DNA of 64,000 bases from Aphrocallistes beatrix (GCA_963281255.1 OY725506.1:2399001-2463000), one strand, 5' to 3'. Counted from the first letter of the stretch, positions 1 to 11,098 are shown. The notes: generated by a model from the letters alone, not told the origin. Program-made: numbers and translations.

Positions 1-1000
1 CTTCTATTTTTGGGCATCCCTAAAACAACCATTGAAAGATGAGAATTTGTTGCAGAGATGCAGACCACCAATAATTTCGAAATCTGTGTAAAGTTATGCT
101 TGTAACATGTTCATCTATTTTGTTTCCTCAAGTTTGTAGGGTATTTGAAAAACCCTCAGTGAATGAGTTTCTTCTCTTCCTCCAGCTAAGCCTAAGGGGA
201 GATAAATTTACTTGTGTGAACCCAAAACTGCAATAGAGCAAGGTATGGAATTGTGAACGAGTACAATTGATTGAAACAATTTCATTCTATCTAGAGTTTA
301 ACCAATGGCCGAAGGATAAGTTGCCCAGCCCATGAGACCGCCTCTTATGTATGTTGCATTTCAATACTTGTAGATCACGGAGTTGAGTTGTAAACAACTC
401 ATGGTATTGTTCCACCGTACTTGCCAACAATCCAGAGGGATTTTATCTTCCATGGGACAGACACCAGTCAAGCTATTGTAACGTTCCGTTCCGTGGGTTC
501 CGTGTTCTAGAGAAGCCCTATTTTACTTATTATATGCATATATTCATCAAGGCCGGCAGAGCAACTACGGCCGGTCCGCCATAGCCGGACCAATATTTAA
601 CACTTTGACTTAATTTCAACTATAGACATTCCATATATGGGCATTGGTCGGACCTTATATGTAAATTGGCCAGACCATATGGACGTTCACCGGATCGATA
701 AAAAATTTGGTCCGCCGTCCCTGTTCATAGCATTATTGCTATGTGATAAATTAGGACCTCATTAATACGAACACTAGGGACGGTCGAAATTTGTTCGTAT
801 TATCCGGAGTTCGTACTAACTGATACGATTTACTTGTATTTTCATCTGTAGGGGATAAAATATGTGTTCATATTAACATTAGAATTTATTGCTTCAGCCC
901 ATCGTGCTGGATTCTGTTAAGATTATTTAATTTGTTTATTAAAATATTCTCTGTCGTACACAAAGATTTGCATGGCGAAACAAATGTTCTGGATATTCGC
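1..1000. other. No gene seen
   Basis: No credible coding frame, RNA gene or complete element is visible. Positions 540-730 hold several GC-rich CCGG-type words that pair with each other (GGTCCG/CGGACC), which looks like a decayed inverted-repeat element. Positions 750-830 contain TTCGTATTA-like words resembling inner parts of the pogo-like MITEs found elsewhere, but no ends can be set. Confidence 0.4.
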
Positions 1001-1072
1001 GGGCCTGTTGCGGGCTGGATTTACACAAATAGCGGGCCACGGTTACGAAATTCCGGCCCGCGTGCAACTCTG
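1001..1072 (+). repeat. 3' end fragment of hAT-like MITE (CAGAGTTGCAC family)
   Basis: This GC-rich stretch ends in GTGCAACTCTG and contains GCGGGCC followed by CGGTTACGAAATT. It matches the right ends of the fuller copies at 37042-37391 and 41856-42201. The left end is missing, so it is a truncated copy. Confidence 0.7.
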
Positions 1073-1448
1073 TGGTGGAAATTCAGCATGTTGTAATTCT
1101 GTCTCAGCTGCTTGATCATCAGACATAATAAATAAATAAAACTACCAGTAAAACTACCTATCGTTTATATAAATATTTATATTAGTAAATAAACTTTAAA
1201 ACCACAATAATGAGATGATATGGGTTGACACATTTAATTTATTTCATTTAAGTAATCTTGGATTTAGAAAGACTGTGATTCACTCATCAAATCCTTTGAG
1301 CATACTCTACGTACTATCTAAGGAACATGCTCTATGTAAAACGCTATTTTCGAAATTTACATGTTCGATTATCCTAGGTTGAAAGCTAATCTCGAGCATA
1401 ATTTTGAAATTCGGCTTAAAGGTGTGAAAATATACATATGTATATAAA

Positions 1449-2170
1449 CAAGCGCGCTTCGCTTGCTTGCGCTGCGCGGCTGGCGGACACTTTGTGTCCG
1501 CCGGAGGCTCCCTTCGGTCGCCTGGGGTCACTATTGATTAATTAGAAGGGAGATAGCATCTCTAAATGTGTCCATCTTAGTGTTAAAATCGATATCACTC
1601 GAAAAATCACCAAATTTGTCAATTTTTAATATTTGGATGCATAATGATGACGTCATAACAAAGTGATGAGTAATCATTTTTTGATGATAGTTGCATCATA
1701 TGTGAGGTATGTTAGTATACAGATTGTATTAAAATTTCAGCCTTCTATCTCCTATAATGGCTGAGTTATGCTCGAATAACTGTATTGCTTAACTTTTAAA
1801 AATGTGACAATGACGTCATAATTCCATGATGCGTCGACATTTTGCTCTGAGCTCAGAACTTACTGGAGCTATAGCCAAAAGACTCCCAAATACCAAAAAT
1901 CAGCTTTCTTCGCCTTGCAGTTTCTTCAATCAATTAGTTACAGATATATATAATATACAGTAGAACTCGGTTAGTACGTACTCGGGATACAACGTACTTC
2001 AGCTTAGTACGTACTCATTTCTCTGAACCAAAATTCATTTATTATATAGATTCCTATGTAATATCAACTCAGTTAGTACGTACTATTTTCCGCTTCCCGG
2101 AGGGGTACGTACTAACCGAGTTATACTGTATATATACACAAACATTAATCGAGTTTTAATGGTAAGGATA
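1449..2170 (+). repeat. GC-hairpin/CRE repeat, copy 1 (interrupted)
   Basis: This is a copy of an interspersed family of about 550 bp. The start (1449-1530) is a chain of GC-rich hairpins: CAAGCGCGCTTCGCTTG, then GGCGGACAC-TTT-GTGTCCGCC, then GGAGGCTCCCTTCGG. The body has two TGACGTCA palindromes (1648-1655, 1811-1818) and the phrase TTTCTTCAATCAATTAG, and it ends AGTAAGGATA. A pogo-like MITE is inserted in the TA-rich tail. Other copies lie at 15261, 44493 and 46537 (plus strand) and near 31.6, 38.0 and 38.3 kb (minus strand). No protein is encoded. The class is unknown. Confidence 0.8.
1958..2128. mobile_element. pogo/Tigger-like MITE (CAGTAGAACTCGG family)
   Basis: A 171-bp element lies between TA dinucleotides (1956-1957 and 2129-2130). 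The left end reads CAGTAGAACTCGGTTAGTAC and the right end is its near-perfect inverted copy. CAGT-type ends with a TA target duplication are typical of the pogo/Tigger branch of Tc1/mariner. There is no coding capacity. It is nested inside the CRE repeat, so it is younger than that copy. A sister copy sits at 25318-25506. Confidence 0.85.
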
Positions 2171-3567
2171 TGCATATAAACATGTGATGTACCACATCAA
2201 ATTTCAAAATGTTCTTCAGCCACCACTGTTGCAAGCAGTTCTATTGTGACTTTTGCATTCATATAAGCACTTTGAAATCCTCTTAGTTGGTACACAATAC
2301 AATGTTATATGTAGTATTATTTACCATAGAGAAGGTGTGAATTTTTTTTAAAAATATTAGAAATCGTTCGGTTTATCAATACATCCATGTGCAAGATTTC
2401 GCGGTTCTAGCATTTACCAATTTTTCATTCAATTCTGGTCAAACAAACAAACAAAAAAATCATTGAGTTTGAATATATAAGATTCCAGAACTGATTCAGA
2501 TTTCGCACAAGGATTATGAATATCAATATTTCCGTTTGTTTGTTTATCAAGCTCTAATTTAAGCAATTGTTATCATCTCCAGGCATGGAAATTATTATAT
2601 GATACAATAAAATTAAGAGATAGTTTAAAACTTTTGTACTTGAAATATTACACAAAATCTGTATATATTCTAGGCCATTAGTGCGAAATTGCATGCTGAC
2701 CTTACGCTGGAGTTGGTCAGTTGCCAAAAAATCCTCTGGTTTTGTGTTGTCCGGATCCTAAGTTTTAAAATTTTCGCTGTTTTTTTAATGGAGCTTGTAT
2801 TATGTTATTAATTTCCGCTGGTGCTGAACAGCGGATCCGTCCATGTTTGTTTGTCTCAGATCTTAGCGTCCAGGATGATGGACAAAAAGTAGCAAGCAAA
2901 ACTGAAAAATAATCGAGAAAAATAAAGGACCAAGTAAACAGTTAGCAAAAAGTCCGCACAATATTTTTACCAGTTCTGGAATGGAAAATTAGTCAAAATT
3001 CGCCACACTTTGGTCATAGAAAAATATTCCCATCTTTTAAGTGTTAAATCTAAAAATATCTCAAGTACGAAATAATATGCTGAAAACCTTAGAGAGTTCA
3101 TTTTTTTGCTGGGTTGTCACTCTATTGTGATGATAGAAGGATTCTGAACATCACTTGAAGGTTTTCTATCAAAATTCGAACTAGACCTTTGAGTACTTTT
3201 ATATAAATATTGAAAACAATGACACAGCATTTTTCGTTGAGTCATAACTCTGTTGTTGATAATTAAATTAAGCAAATAATCTTAAATAATTAAACTCAAT
3301 GTTTTTTTGCTTTTTTTGACCAAAATTGATCGAATTTAAATTTAAGAGATTAGCTTCCAAAAACTAAACTAGTGTAATTGAACGAGTAGATTTCGAAAAT
3401 AGCATTTTTAGGGGTCAATTATGAATATTTTGTTTATTTTTGTTCCCATTTTCACAAAATGTAGACAATTTATTTTTCTGCTAGAGATTAGTTTTCAACG
3501 GTTAAACTAGGATAATTTAGTATATAGATTCATATTTTTTATTATACATTTATTGTTGGGATAAAAG
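2171..3567. other. No gene; repeat tail near 2.4 kb
   Basis: No supported gene. Around 2333-2490 lies a stretch beginning GAAGGTGTGAA and ending with CAAACAAACAAACAAAAAAATC and TTTGAATATATAAGATT. It matches the 3' part of the longer repeats at 12497-14052, 56690-57330 and 63780-63945. The remainder is AT-rich with no recognisable structure. Confidence 0.5.
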
Positions 3568-3642
3568 TGGAGCCCGAAGGGTAACTAATGCGGACACGAA
3601 GTGTATGCTGCCGCGCAGCGCAAGCAAGTGAAGCGAACTTAT
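3568..3642 (-). repeat. GC-hairpin repeat head (fragment)
   Basis: Read on the minus strand this is AAGTTCGCTTCACTTGCTTGC, the GC-rich hairpin head of the CRE/140-bp repeat families, followed by a GACACTTCGTGTCC-like hairpin. No body follows it in this copy. Confidence 0.65.
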
Positions 3643-3734
3643 AATGTATTAAAGCTTGCATACAATTTTATTATTTTTAGTGCAGCTCCTATAGGGAGAT
3701 GCCCTTATGGCATGGACGGAGTATCTCGTCCGTC

Positions 3735-3892
3735 CGTATGTATGTATGTATGTATGTATGTATGTATGTATGTATGTATGTATGTATGTATGTATGTATG
3801 TATGTATGTATGTATGTATGTATGTATGTATGTATGTATGTATGTATGTATGTATGTATGTATGTATGTATGTATGTATGTATGTATGTATG
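3735..3892. repeat. (GTAT)n microsatellite, about 39 units
   Basis: About 158 bp of uninterrupted GTAT tetranucleotide, flanked on the left by a CGTC/CGTCCGT run and on the right by CGTACGCACGCACGCACG. Because 4 is not a multiple of 3, every frame cycles through Met-Tyr-Val-Cys on the plus strand and Ile-His-Thr-Tyr on the minus strand. The long frames here are artefacts. An 11-bp inverted pair (AGTGCAGCTCC near 3680, GGAGCTGCACT near 4514) may mark an element carrying the microsatellite. Confidence 0.97.
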
Positions 3893-4079
3893 TCCGTACG
3901 CACGCACGCACGCTACTGCGAAATCTAACAGTCCGAATTTTACCAAATTTCGCATGCACGATCTCTTTATGGTGTAGATGTGCACCGTCAACATTTTTTC
4001 ACAAAATCTCATCACTTCCGGTTTTTATGAGTATATATCAATATTTTAACACCTCCACTGCAAAGCTTTGTTTAAAGAT

Positions 4080-4470
4080 ATAAGTAATATCTCAATGACT
4101 AATGTAGGGTATTTCACCACGTAGGATCCGATTCTCGTGCTTTGAAAGTAATAACATGAATAATTTATAAGTTATTAACATATTGATATATACATATTTC
4201 CACACCTATTAAAAAAAGTTTTATTTTGAGCTAAAAGCGAGTTCTCAACGGCTAATATAGGATATTTTAATATGTAGATTCCGATTTTCACACTTTGAAA
4301 GTGGTAATCTAAATATTTTATCAGTTTCTAACATATGTATGTATACATATTTTCTCACCTTTTAAAAAAAGTTTTATTTTGAGCTAAAAGCGAGTTCTCA
4401 ACGACTATTATAGGATATTTTAATGTGTAGATTCCAAATTTCACACTTAGAATGCCCTAAAATGAGTATT
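4080..4470 (+). repeat. Two-unit tandem repeat, about 150 bp
   Basis: The phrase GAGCTAAAAGCGAGTTCTCAA recurs with a spacing of about 150 bp, each time with the same flanking text (CACCTTTTAAAAAAAGTTT before, TAGGATATTTTAAT after). A third, weaker unit begins near 4085. No coding potential. Confidence 0.7.
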
Positions 4471-5785
4471 TCCTGACATATTCCGATATTCACATTTCAT
4501 GTTCCTTCGAGTCACTTCCTGGAGCTGCACTATCGGTCTGTCGGCCGACATTTTTTAGGTATAGTTTATTAGCAAGTTACAATATCACACATTGATATGT
4601 CTTCAAGATTTTTTCAATCAACAATACTGTGTCGTATGACAACAATTGCAAATACAAAGTAATTAGAAGGTTAAGAAGTGACTCCAACCACAACAAAATT
4701 TAATAAGAACACCAGATATATTAACTCAAAGCAGTTATTGTATAAAATCTATAGATGATTAGAAATAAATTTTCCCGCAACTCACTGGTTGAAAATCCCA
4801 GATTTAGTGCAATGCATTGAAAGGTGATGGAAATTATGATTTCCTTTGAATTAGATGTTAAGAATTGATAAAAATGTATATTAATTGTAATTTACCATTT
4901 TATTTGATGTTTGTAAACATTCGGATTTTCCTACCATTGAACAACAAAAATATATTTAGGCCACCTTGGTCAAGTCGAAACTTAAATTCTTTTTGTTAGT
5001 AGTATAAAATCCTTGTAACATATATTTCTTTTCACTAGAAATATAGGATTACAAGTTTGTCAATTAGAACCAATTTCGTGAAAAATAATATTAGAAAATT
5101 GAGGATGTTTTTATATTGAATTTATTTCGGTTGGTGTAATTAAAATCATAAAGTATGTATATGTTAAATAGATCGCTAAAATATTTACTATCAATACTAT
5201 CCAATAATATTGTTACAAGTGGAGCCAAATCTGGTGTGATTACAAATTCTAATACTGATTTATTATAAGTTTTGTCATAAATTTAACGTTTTCTTTGAAA
5301 ATTTATTATACTTTTAGGCTTTCCTTTAAATGCTTATACAGGATTGAAATACTGCATATTCCACTGTAGCTGAGATATTTCTCGGGTTTCGAGTATGTTG
5401 AATAAAAAAGCAAATTTGAAATCCAGAATTTTTCATTAGTTCCACCTACGGTGCCACTGTGAAACAACTTCTATTATATATCAGTTGTAAATTTTGTCAT
5501 ATTTTCATGGTTATTTGTTATCCTCAGATAAAAAGCCCAAAAATCCTGAAGTGGGAAATGGCACCTAGTATAATGTGGTTATTCAGTGTTGTGCATGTTG
5601 TATTAGACACTGCATGCATGAGAACTGTTAATGATAAAGTACTTTGCATGAAACTTAGATCTCAATTATCAAACAATCCAGAACATCAATGCAGTTAAAG
5701 ATCTTGGATCCTAGCAATATTCTTACCCATTCAGAGACTTCACATATGTTTAATGACATACAGTACCAACAGCTTTAGTTTGTAG
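4471..5785. other. No gene seen
   Basis: This is AT-rich sequence. One frame of 79 codons at 5459-5698 lacks any recognisable domain and is not supported by splice or codon evidence, so I do not call it a gene. Confidence 0.5.
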
Positions 5786-5934
5786 CAGAGGCGGCGCAAG
5801 GATACCACCATTAGGGGGGCACCATGGGAGCATAAATCATTTCCAGTGGGGGCACCAACATTTTTTGGGTACAGATTACTCGCCAATGAGAACTAAACAT
5901 TAATTATATATAGAACTAATAATACTAGGTGGCT

Positions 5935-6698
5935 TTTAAGTTCTGTCCCAAGCTTTATTAAGTATAAATTTCTTAAACTCAAACAATCTTAGTTATTAGG
6001 GTCTTTAGAGATTGTAATTCGAATATTCTCAATGATTTGATAAGATTTTTCGAGTCCAAGAACTGGAACTGTGTTTTGTATGGCGAGTTTTGTGGAAAAA
6101 ATATGTGTCCTGGCTCGCAGGGAAATTCGAGAATCAGGGCCCATTGCTTTTAAAATTATCTTTCTAGAGTTTTCAAATTCCAGAACAAATTAGCTCTCAC
6201 ATTTTCCTCGAATAATCTAAATCTGTAGAAATATAGAATGTTTCAATCAGTATATATTGATAAACTTTTGGATCAGATTTTTTGGTGGTTTGAAAAAATG
6301 TGCAATTTTTGGTGATTTTGTAAAAGGTACCTAATTTGAAGTCGTGAAATAATAACTTTATCTCGTTTCTGATAATGAATTCAATGGATTTGTAAAATAT
6401 TTCAATGGTGAATGAAAGGTATCTCGTGCGAAATCGTCATGGAACATCGATTTTAGAGTCATTTTTTACAGAAGCAGTGGCCCTGATTCTCGATTTTCTC
6501 TACGAGTCAGGACACATATTTTTTCCACAAAACTCACCATACAAAACACATTTCCAGTTCTTAGACTAGAAAAATCTTATAAAATCATTGAGAATTTTCG
6601 AATTACAATCTCTAAAGACCATAATAACTAAGATTGTTTGAGTTTAAGAAATTTTATACCTAATAAAGCTTGGGACAGAACTTAAAAGCCACCCTATA
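5935..6698. mobile_element. Foldback element with about 215-bp inverted arms
   Basis: The left arm starts CTAGGTGGCTTTTAAGTTC and the right arm is its inverted copy ending GAACTTAAAAGCCACCC. The arms remain recognisable for over 200 bp (for example TGTGTCCTG...CGAGAATCAGGGCC against GGCCCTGATTCTCG...CAGGACACA). TA dinucleotides lie at or next to both ends, which suggests a Tc1/mariner-type foldback, but I could not fix the exact ends. It has no coding capacity. Confidence 0.75.
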
Positions 6699-6710
6699 GT
6701 GAACCGACTG

Positions 6711-6742
6711 CTAAACGCAAACATCATGATGTTTGCGTTTAG
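6711..6742. repeat. Perfect 32-bp palindrome
   Basis: CTAAACGCAAACATCA is followed immediately by its exact reverse complement, with zero loop. The symmetry continues imperfectly outward for 10 bp on each side (GAACCGACTG against TAGGTGGTTC). Confidence 0.95.
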
Positions 6743-6957
6743 TAGGTGGTTCACCAGAACCAGGGTTAAAAACGTGTTTTTCATTATGCAAGTTAATAAG
6801 ACACGTACGTAAGTACGTATAATAGCTTAATCGATTAAAATTAGGTATATAGTACATATATATATATATATATATTCACATAGTATGTTATTTTCTTACA
6901 CTTACTGTTCTTTTATTTTATTACACTTAAATATTGGTGTACACTATTGAATTAGAG

Positions 6958-8639
6958 CAGTGATTCTCAAAGTGGGCCGTAGAGCCCCCTAGGGGGCGTT
7001 AGAAGCTTATTGGGGGCGGCTATACCTCAAGGGGGCGCTGGGGGGGGGCGCCGCGGGGTTTAGCAGCAAAGCATCCGACAAAGATTTAACCAAAAGTGGT
7101 AACATGATATTATTGAAATTAATAACCAATAACCAGTGTTAATAAACAATTGTTAATACGATCAGTTTCAATTGTTGATAATTTATCAATAACATAGTTA
7201 CACTGGTGATGGCTTCCCTGATAAGAATAATCATGATCACGATTTTGTTTTTTCATAACAAATCAATATGTCTTAACTATATAAATAAGTTAATTAAATC
7301 GAATCATTAAACTCGATCACGGAATATGGCTAGTAAAAAGAAGTGCAGACAGTATAGTGCTGAATATATCAAATACGGCTTTGTGAAATCTCTGTGCAAT
7401 GAGCAGCTTCCAATGTGCTTGCTCTGCGATCAAGTATTTTCTAACGAAGGAATGAAACCTTCAAGGATGATTGTTCATTTAAAATCATGGCATGGCGACA
7501 AGGCAGATAATGGTGTTGAATTCTTCAAAAACTTGCGAGATAATCGCAAAACGATGGGCGGAATGTTTGGAAGAGTTGACAAACAAAACATGGATGGCTT
7601 GGTTGCGTCATACAACATTTCGCTATTAATAGCAAAAACTGGAAAGCCACATACTATTGGTGAAAAACTCATTCTTCCCGCAATTCAAGAAGCAGTGACT
7701 ACTGTCATGCATGCAAATGGTCGTGTAATACAGTCCATTCCTCTGAGCAATGATACGGTTGCAAGGCGAATAAATATGATGGCTACTGATGTAGAAAATT
7801 CACTATGTGGCATACTTAGAACGACAGAATTTTCACTTCAAATCGACGAATCTACTCTCTTTTTGATACTATTGTTGAATTTTTGGAGAAAGCGAACCCC
7901 CAAAAGCTAAATTTGATGTAGCTTACTTATCGGACATATATGACAAATTCAACGCGATAAACTTGTAACTTCAAGGCATTGGTAGAAGAGAATTCTACCA
8001 GTTCCCCGCTTAGCAGAGCTTGCAGTATCAGATGACGACTTGCTCGCTTACTGTGATCACCTTGATGCACTCAAAACGGACATGACTAAGCGATTCACAA
8101 ATCTCTTAGAACTGGAAATACCAGATTGGATTATTGACCCATTTGTGTGCAGGTTGAAACAGTTTCACTGAGTTTGCAAGAAGAGTTGATCGACCTGCAG
8201 AATGACTGCGAGGAGAAAGCGGGTTTCAAATGATGGGTAGTGAACAATTCTGGCCAGCATTCTCCGAACGTAGTCAATATGCAACATTATGGAAGATAGC
8301 CAAATTGCTAACTTTGGCATTCCCCACATCATATTTAGTGGAGAAAGGTTTCAGTGCTGTAGTTCAACTGTTAACCAAACAGAGAAATAGGCTTAACATA
8401 TCACGAGGTGGATATTTGAGATTGCTGCTCACAAATATGGTACCAGATGTGATAAGTCTCATCCAGAATAATCACACAATGCACTCTTCGCACTGAGTAG
8501 CCTAAACTCTACACATTATTAGCATATTAAACTGATATACTAGAAAAATTATATTTTCATTAGTGTGGGCAGAGGGGGCGGTGGAAAAGGTAAATAATTA
8601 CTTGGGGGACGGTGTAATAGAATTGTTTGAGAACCACTG
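6958..8639 (+). mobile_element. Inner hAT element (ZBED/SCAND3-type), internally deleted
   Basis: The left end reads CAGTGATTCTCAAAGTGGGCC and the right end TTGTTTGAGAACCACTG, the common CAGTGGTTCTCAA type of hAT ends. An exact 8-bp target duplication AATTAGAG flanks it (6950-6957 and 8640-8647). At 1682 bp it is too short for a full transposase of this class. It carries the first and last parts of one with the middle missing. It sits inside the outer hAT element and is therefore younger. Its 5' region also matches 17085-17410. Confidence 0.95.
7326..8496 (+). pseudogene. hAT transposase remnant, BED finger plus hATC end
   Basis: The first part (7326-7910, 194 codons) starts with a BED-type zinc finger: Cys-x2-Cys in the CLLCDQVF segment and His residues in HLKSWH. 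It then runs into the conserved phase of ZBED5/SCAND3/FAM200-like transposases (SNDTVARRI, followed by QIDEST, which carries the first catalytic Asp). The frame then breaks. The last part (8230-8496, 88 codons) is the hAT C-terminal dimerisation region (FPTSYLVEKGFS, then QRNRLNISRGG). The catalytic centre between them is lost, as expected for an internally deleted, nonautonomous copy. It is inactive as it stands. Confidence 0.9.
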
Positions 8640-9111
8640 AATTAGAGAAACCTGTTTATCGATATAATAGAAGCCTAGTAAAATAGTGCGAAGGCATGGC
8701 CAAATGAATGACGCATGTATTCCTGTTGGAAATTGGTGCCCCCCTACAGGGGGGCACGTATCCCCCTGACCCCCCCTGGCGCCGCCACTGGTTTGTAGCA
8801 GAAGGTCAATCTTAGTCTCGTAGGCCAGCCTCTCAAACATCTTTGAGGCTAAGCCGAGAGACTAGATAGTCTCTTAACTTGCTTATAGTGATATGATTGT
8901 ACTAATTACTGGGACTGGGTACGAGGCTACTGTATGTATGAAACTTAGGGAGAAGAATATAGTTATAATTCCTGATTGAATTATGTTTTGTGGATAGGTA
9001 TAGGTATAGCAAAATTAAGAGGTAAATTTGTGCTGTATAGTAGTTGTTTCATAATAACAGATTTTAATATGTTTGATCCTGATTTCTTATTTAGGAAATT
9101 AGAACCTAATT

Positions 9112-10941
9112 ATGGCTGAATCAAAATTTCGTAAAGGTGTCTATTGCTCCTGTCTCAACCTAGTGTGGAAGTTTTTAGAAGACAATTTGATCAATCAGGA
9201 TGTAATTGACAAACTTTCAAAGTTGGATAAAGGTGCCAAGAAAGAATGTGTTTCTGAACCTGTATCAGTCATGTATACCGGTGGAATCATACGCCCTCTT
9301 AAAGGTGGAACTGTTGATGTGGTTGTCCAAGCCATAGGATTTCACAATGGTAAAGTTGTTGCTGCAGGTTCTAAGGATGAAGTGGTGGCTCGAATGGATA
9401 GCTTAAGTGGAAATTATGCTACAATTGAACTGTCTAAAGGGCAAACTCTGTTGCCGGGATTAATCGAGCCACATGTTCATGTTGTTCCTACAGCCGCGAT
9501 GGCAGGTTGGAATGATTTTGGTCCGTTCAATGAGCAGGAACTGCGAGATAAGTATGATTCTAAGTGGTTAAAAGAAAAAATTGAGATTGCGAAAGGTTTA
9601 CTCAAACCGGATTTCTGGATATTAGGCAATGGTGTAGACCCTTCTTTGATGCCATTTACCATTAAGGAAAATAGCCTCAATGTTTTGCAAAATTTCAATT
9701 GTGATACCGTTGATGAAATGGAAAATGATGTTCCAGTAATGATGATGAGTGCTTCTGGGCATACAGCATATGTTAACACCAGAGCCTTAGAAATTATCTA
9801 TAGCAAAGAGAAGCAAGGTGACTCATTTGAAGATTACCGAAGTAAAGTAAATTCTAATGGTGGACTGCAGGAGCTTGTAGAAATCGAAGCAGCATTAAAA
9901 GCTATTCCGATTTTGCAACTTCTTAACTCATTTTGGAGAATTAACAAATATCTCGATTCAATGTTTGAGTTGGCTAATCGACGTGGGGTTACATTGCTCT
10001 ATGATGCTGCCATGACTCCCATGTCAAAGATTATTCTTGATATCTTCACCCCCTCCAACGTAAGGATTGGTTATAGTGAGCTTTGTAACTCAGTTGACAA
10101 AGCTAATCGTCTTGATCCCTACAAGCCACCCGATAAATTTCAGAATATCTACAGAGGTGGTATCAAAGTCGTTTCAGACGGATCAAACCAAGGATTAACT
10201 GGATATCAATTTGAAACATATTGTTGCGACCCTGCAGATAATTCAGGGATTTTTAACTTTGATGTAAAGGATTTTAATGAAATGATGAAAATCATTATCA
10301 GAGATAAGAAGTGGCCAGTGATGATTCATGCCAATGGCAATAGAGCAATTGAAAATACTCTCACTGCATACAAAGAGGCTCTTGATGGGAAAAGTGGTCT
10401 AATAAAAAGACATCGTATCGAACATTGTTCTCTCCTAAGTGAAGAGGCTATAAAAAGCATGTCAGATTTAGGAATTTCACCAAGCTTTTTGATAGGCCAT
10501 GTGGGCTACTGGGGATATGTTTTTAAAAATGCCATATTTGAAGACAAAGCTCAACTGTTAGACCGTTGTCAATCTGCACTTAGCAAAGGTATGCGGATAA
10601 CCCTTCACACCGATTATTTCGTATCTCCTTTGGGACCATTGCGCTTGATGGAACAAGCCATTACGAGAATCATGGAGCAAGATCCAGTTCGTAAAGTTCT
10701 AAATGAGGATGAGAAAATAACACCAGCACAAGCATTAAGTGCTGTTACATACGATGCAGCATGGCAATGTCATGCTGATAAGTGGATTGGATCTTTAGAG
10801 GAAGGCAAACTGGCTGATTATGTGATACTGGCAGAAGATCCAATCACTAGAAAGGATTCAGTGGGTATGCGCAATATACCTGTATTAGAAACCTGGGTGG
10901 GAGGTATCAAGATGGGCTCTTTGATATGGTCAGTCAACTAA
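9112..10941 (+). CDS. Amidohydrolase 3 family (YtcJ-like) metal-dependent hydrolase
   Basis: A single uninterrupted frame of 609 codons. The protein matches the amidohydrolase-3/YtcJ group of the metal-dependent TIM-barrel hydrolases, which cleave amide or related C-N bonds of small substrates. Substrate and pathway are not known. Visible metal-site residues are H121 and H123 in LIEPHVHV, H406 in VMIHANGN, H438 in HRIEHCSL, and D501 in LHTDYFVSPLGP. The small beta-sandwich halves flank the barrel (residues about 52-110 and 565-600, including GKLADYVIL). Residues 1-50 are an extra N-terminal segment not needed by the family. There is no signal peptide or membrane segment, so it is probably cytosolic. 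A consensus 3' splice site (TTTCTTATTTAG, near 9094) lies just upstream of the ATG, so an intron in the 5' UTR is plausible. A lack of coding introns over 1.8 kb is unusual for a metazoan gene of this size. Intact and probably functional. Confidence 0.92.
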   Translation: MAESKFRKGVYCSCLNLVWKFLEDNLINQDVIDKLSKLDKGAKKECVSEPVSVMYTGGIIRPLKGGTVDVVVQAIGFHNGKVVAAGSKDEVVARMDSLSGNYATIELSKGQTLLPGLIEPHVHVVPTAAMAGWNDFGPFNEQELRDKYDSKWLKEKIEIAKGLLKPDFWILGNGVDPSLMPFTIKENSLNVLQNFNCDTVDEMENDVPVMMMSASGHTAYVNTRALEIIYSKEKQGDSFEDYRSKVNSNGGLQELVEIEAALKAIPILQLLNSFWRINKYLDSMFELANRRGVTLLYDAAMTPMSKIILDIFTPSNVRIGYSELCNSVDKANRLDPYKPPDKFQNIYRGGIKVVSDGSNQGLTGYQFETYCCDPADNSGIFNFDVKDFNEMMKIIIRDKKWPVMIHANGNRAIENTLTAYKEALDGKSGLIKRHRIEHCSLLSEEAIKSMSDLGISPSFLIGHVGYWGYVFKNAIFEDKAQLLDRCQSALSKGMRITLHTDYFVSPLGPLRLMEQAITRIMEQDPVRKVLNEDEKITPAQALSAVTYDAAWQCHADKWIGSLEEGKLADYVILAEDPITRKDSVGMRNIPVLETWVGGIKMGSLIWSVN

Positions 10942-11098
10942 TACAAAAATAGACTTAGCTTCAGGATCTGGATTAGCCTGTATTGCTTAAATATTATGTT
11001 CTAGCCATTAGTTTGCTGTTTATTGTTAGCATGGTCGAAATTGACGATTTTGGATATAATTTCATAATTTTGTATTTCTATTCTTACATAATTCCTGA

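Larger units (their letters stand above)
5786..8790. mobile_element. Outer hAT-like element with nested insertions
   Basis: The left end reads CAGAGGCGGCGCAAGG and the right end is the inverted GGCGCCGCCACTG. The flanks are an exact 8-bp target duplication GTTTGTAG (5778-5785 and 8791-8798). CAG...CTG ends with an 8-bp duplication are diagnostic of the hAT superfamily. Its own sequence is only a few hundred bp: GGGGGGCACC-rich subterminal parts at 5786-5930 and 8650-8790. The rest is a foldback element at about 5935-6698 and a second hAT element at 6958-8639. It encodes no transposase of its own, so it was mobilised in trans. Confidence 0.92.

Noticed and set aside
3601..4083. Long frames of Met-Tyr-Val-Cys or Ile-His-Thr-Tyr repeats
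   Set aside because: They are translations of a GTAT microsatellite in different frames; the period of four bases makes all frames cycle without stops.
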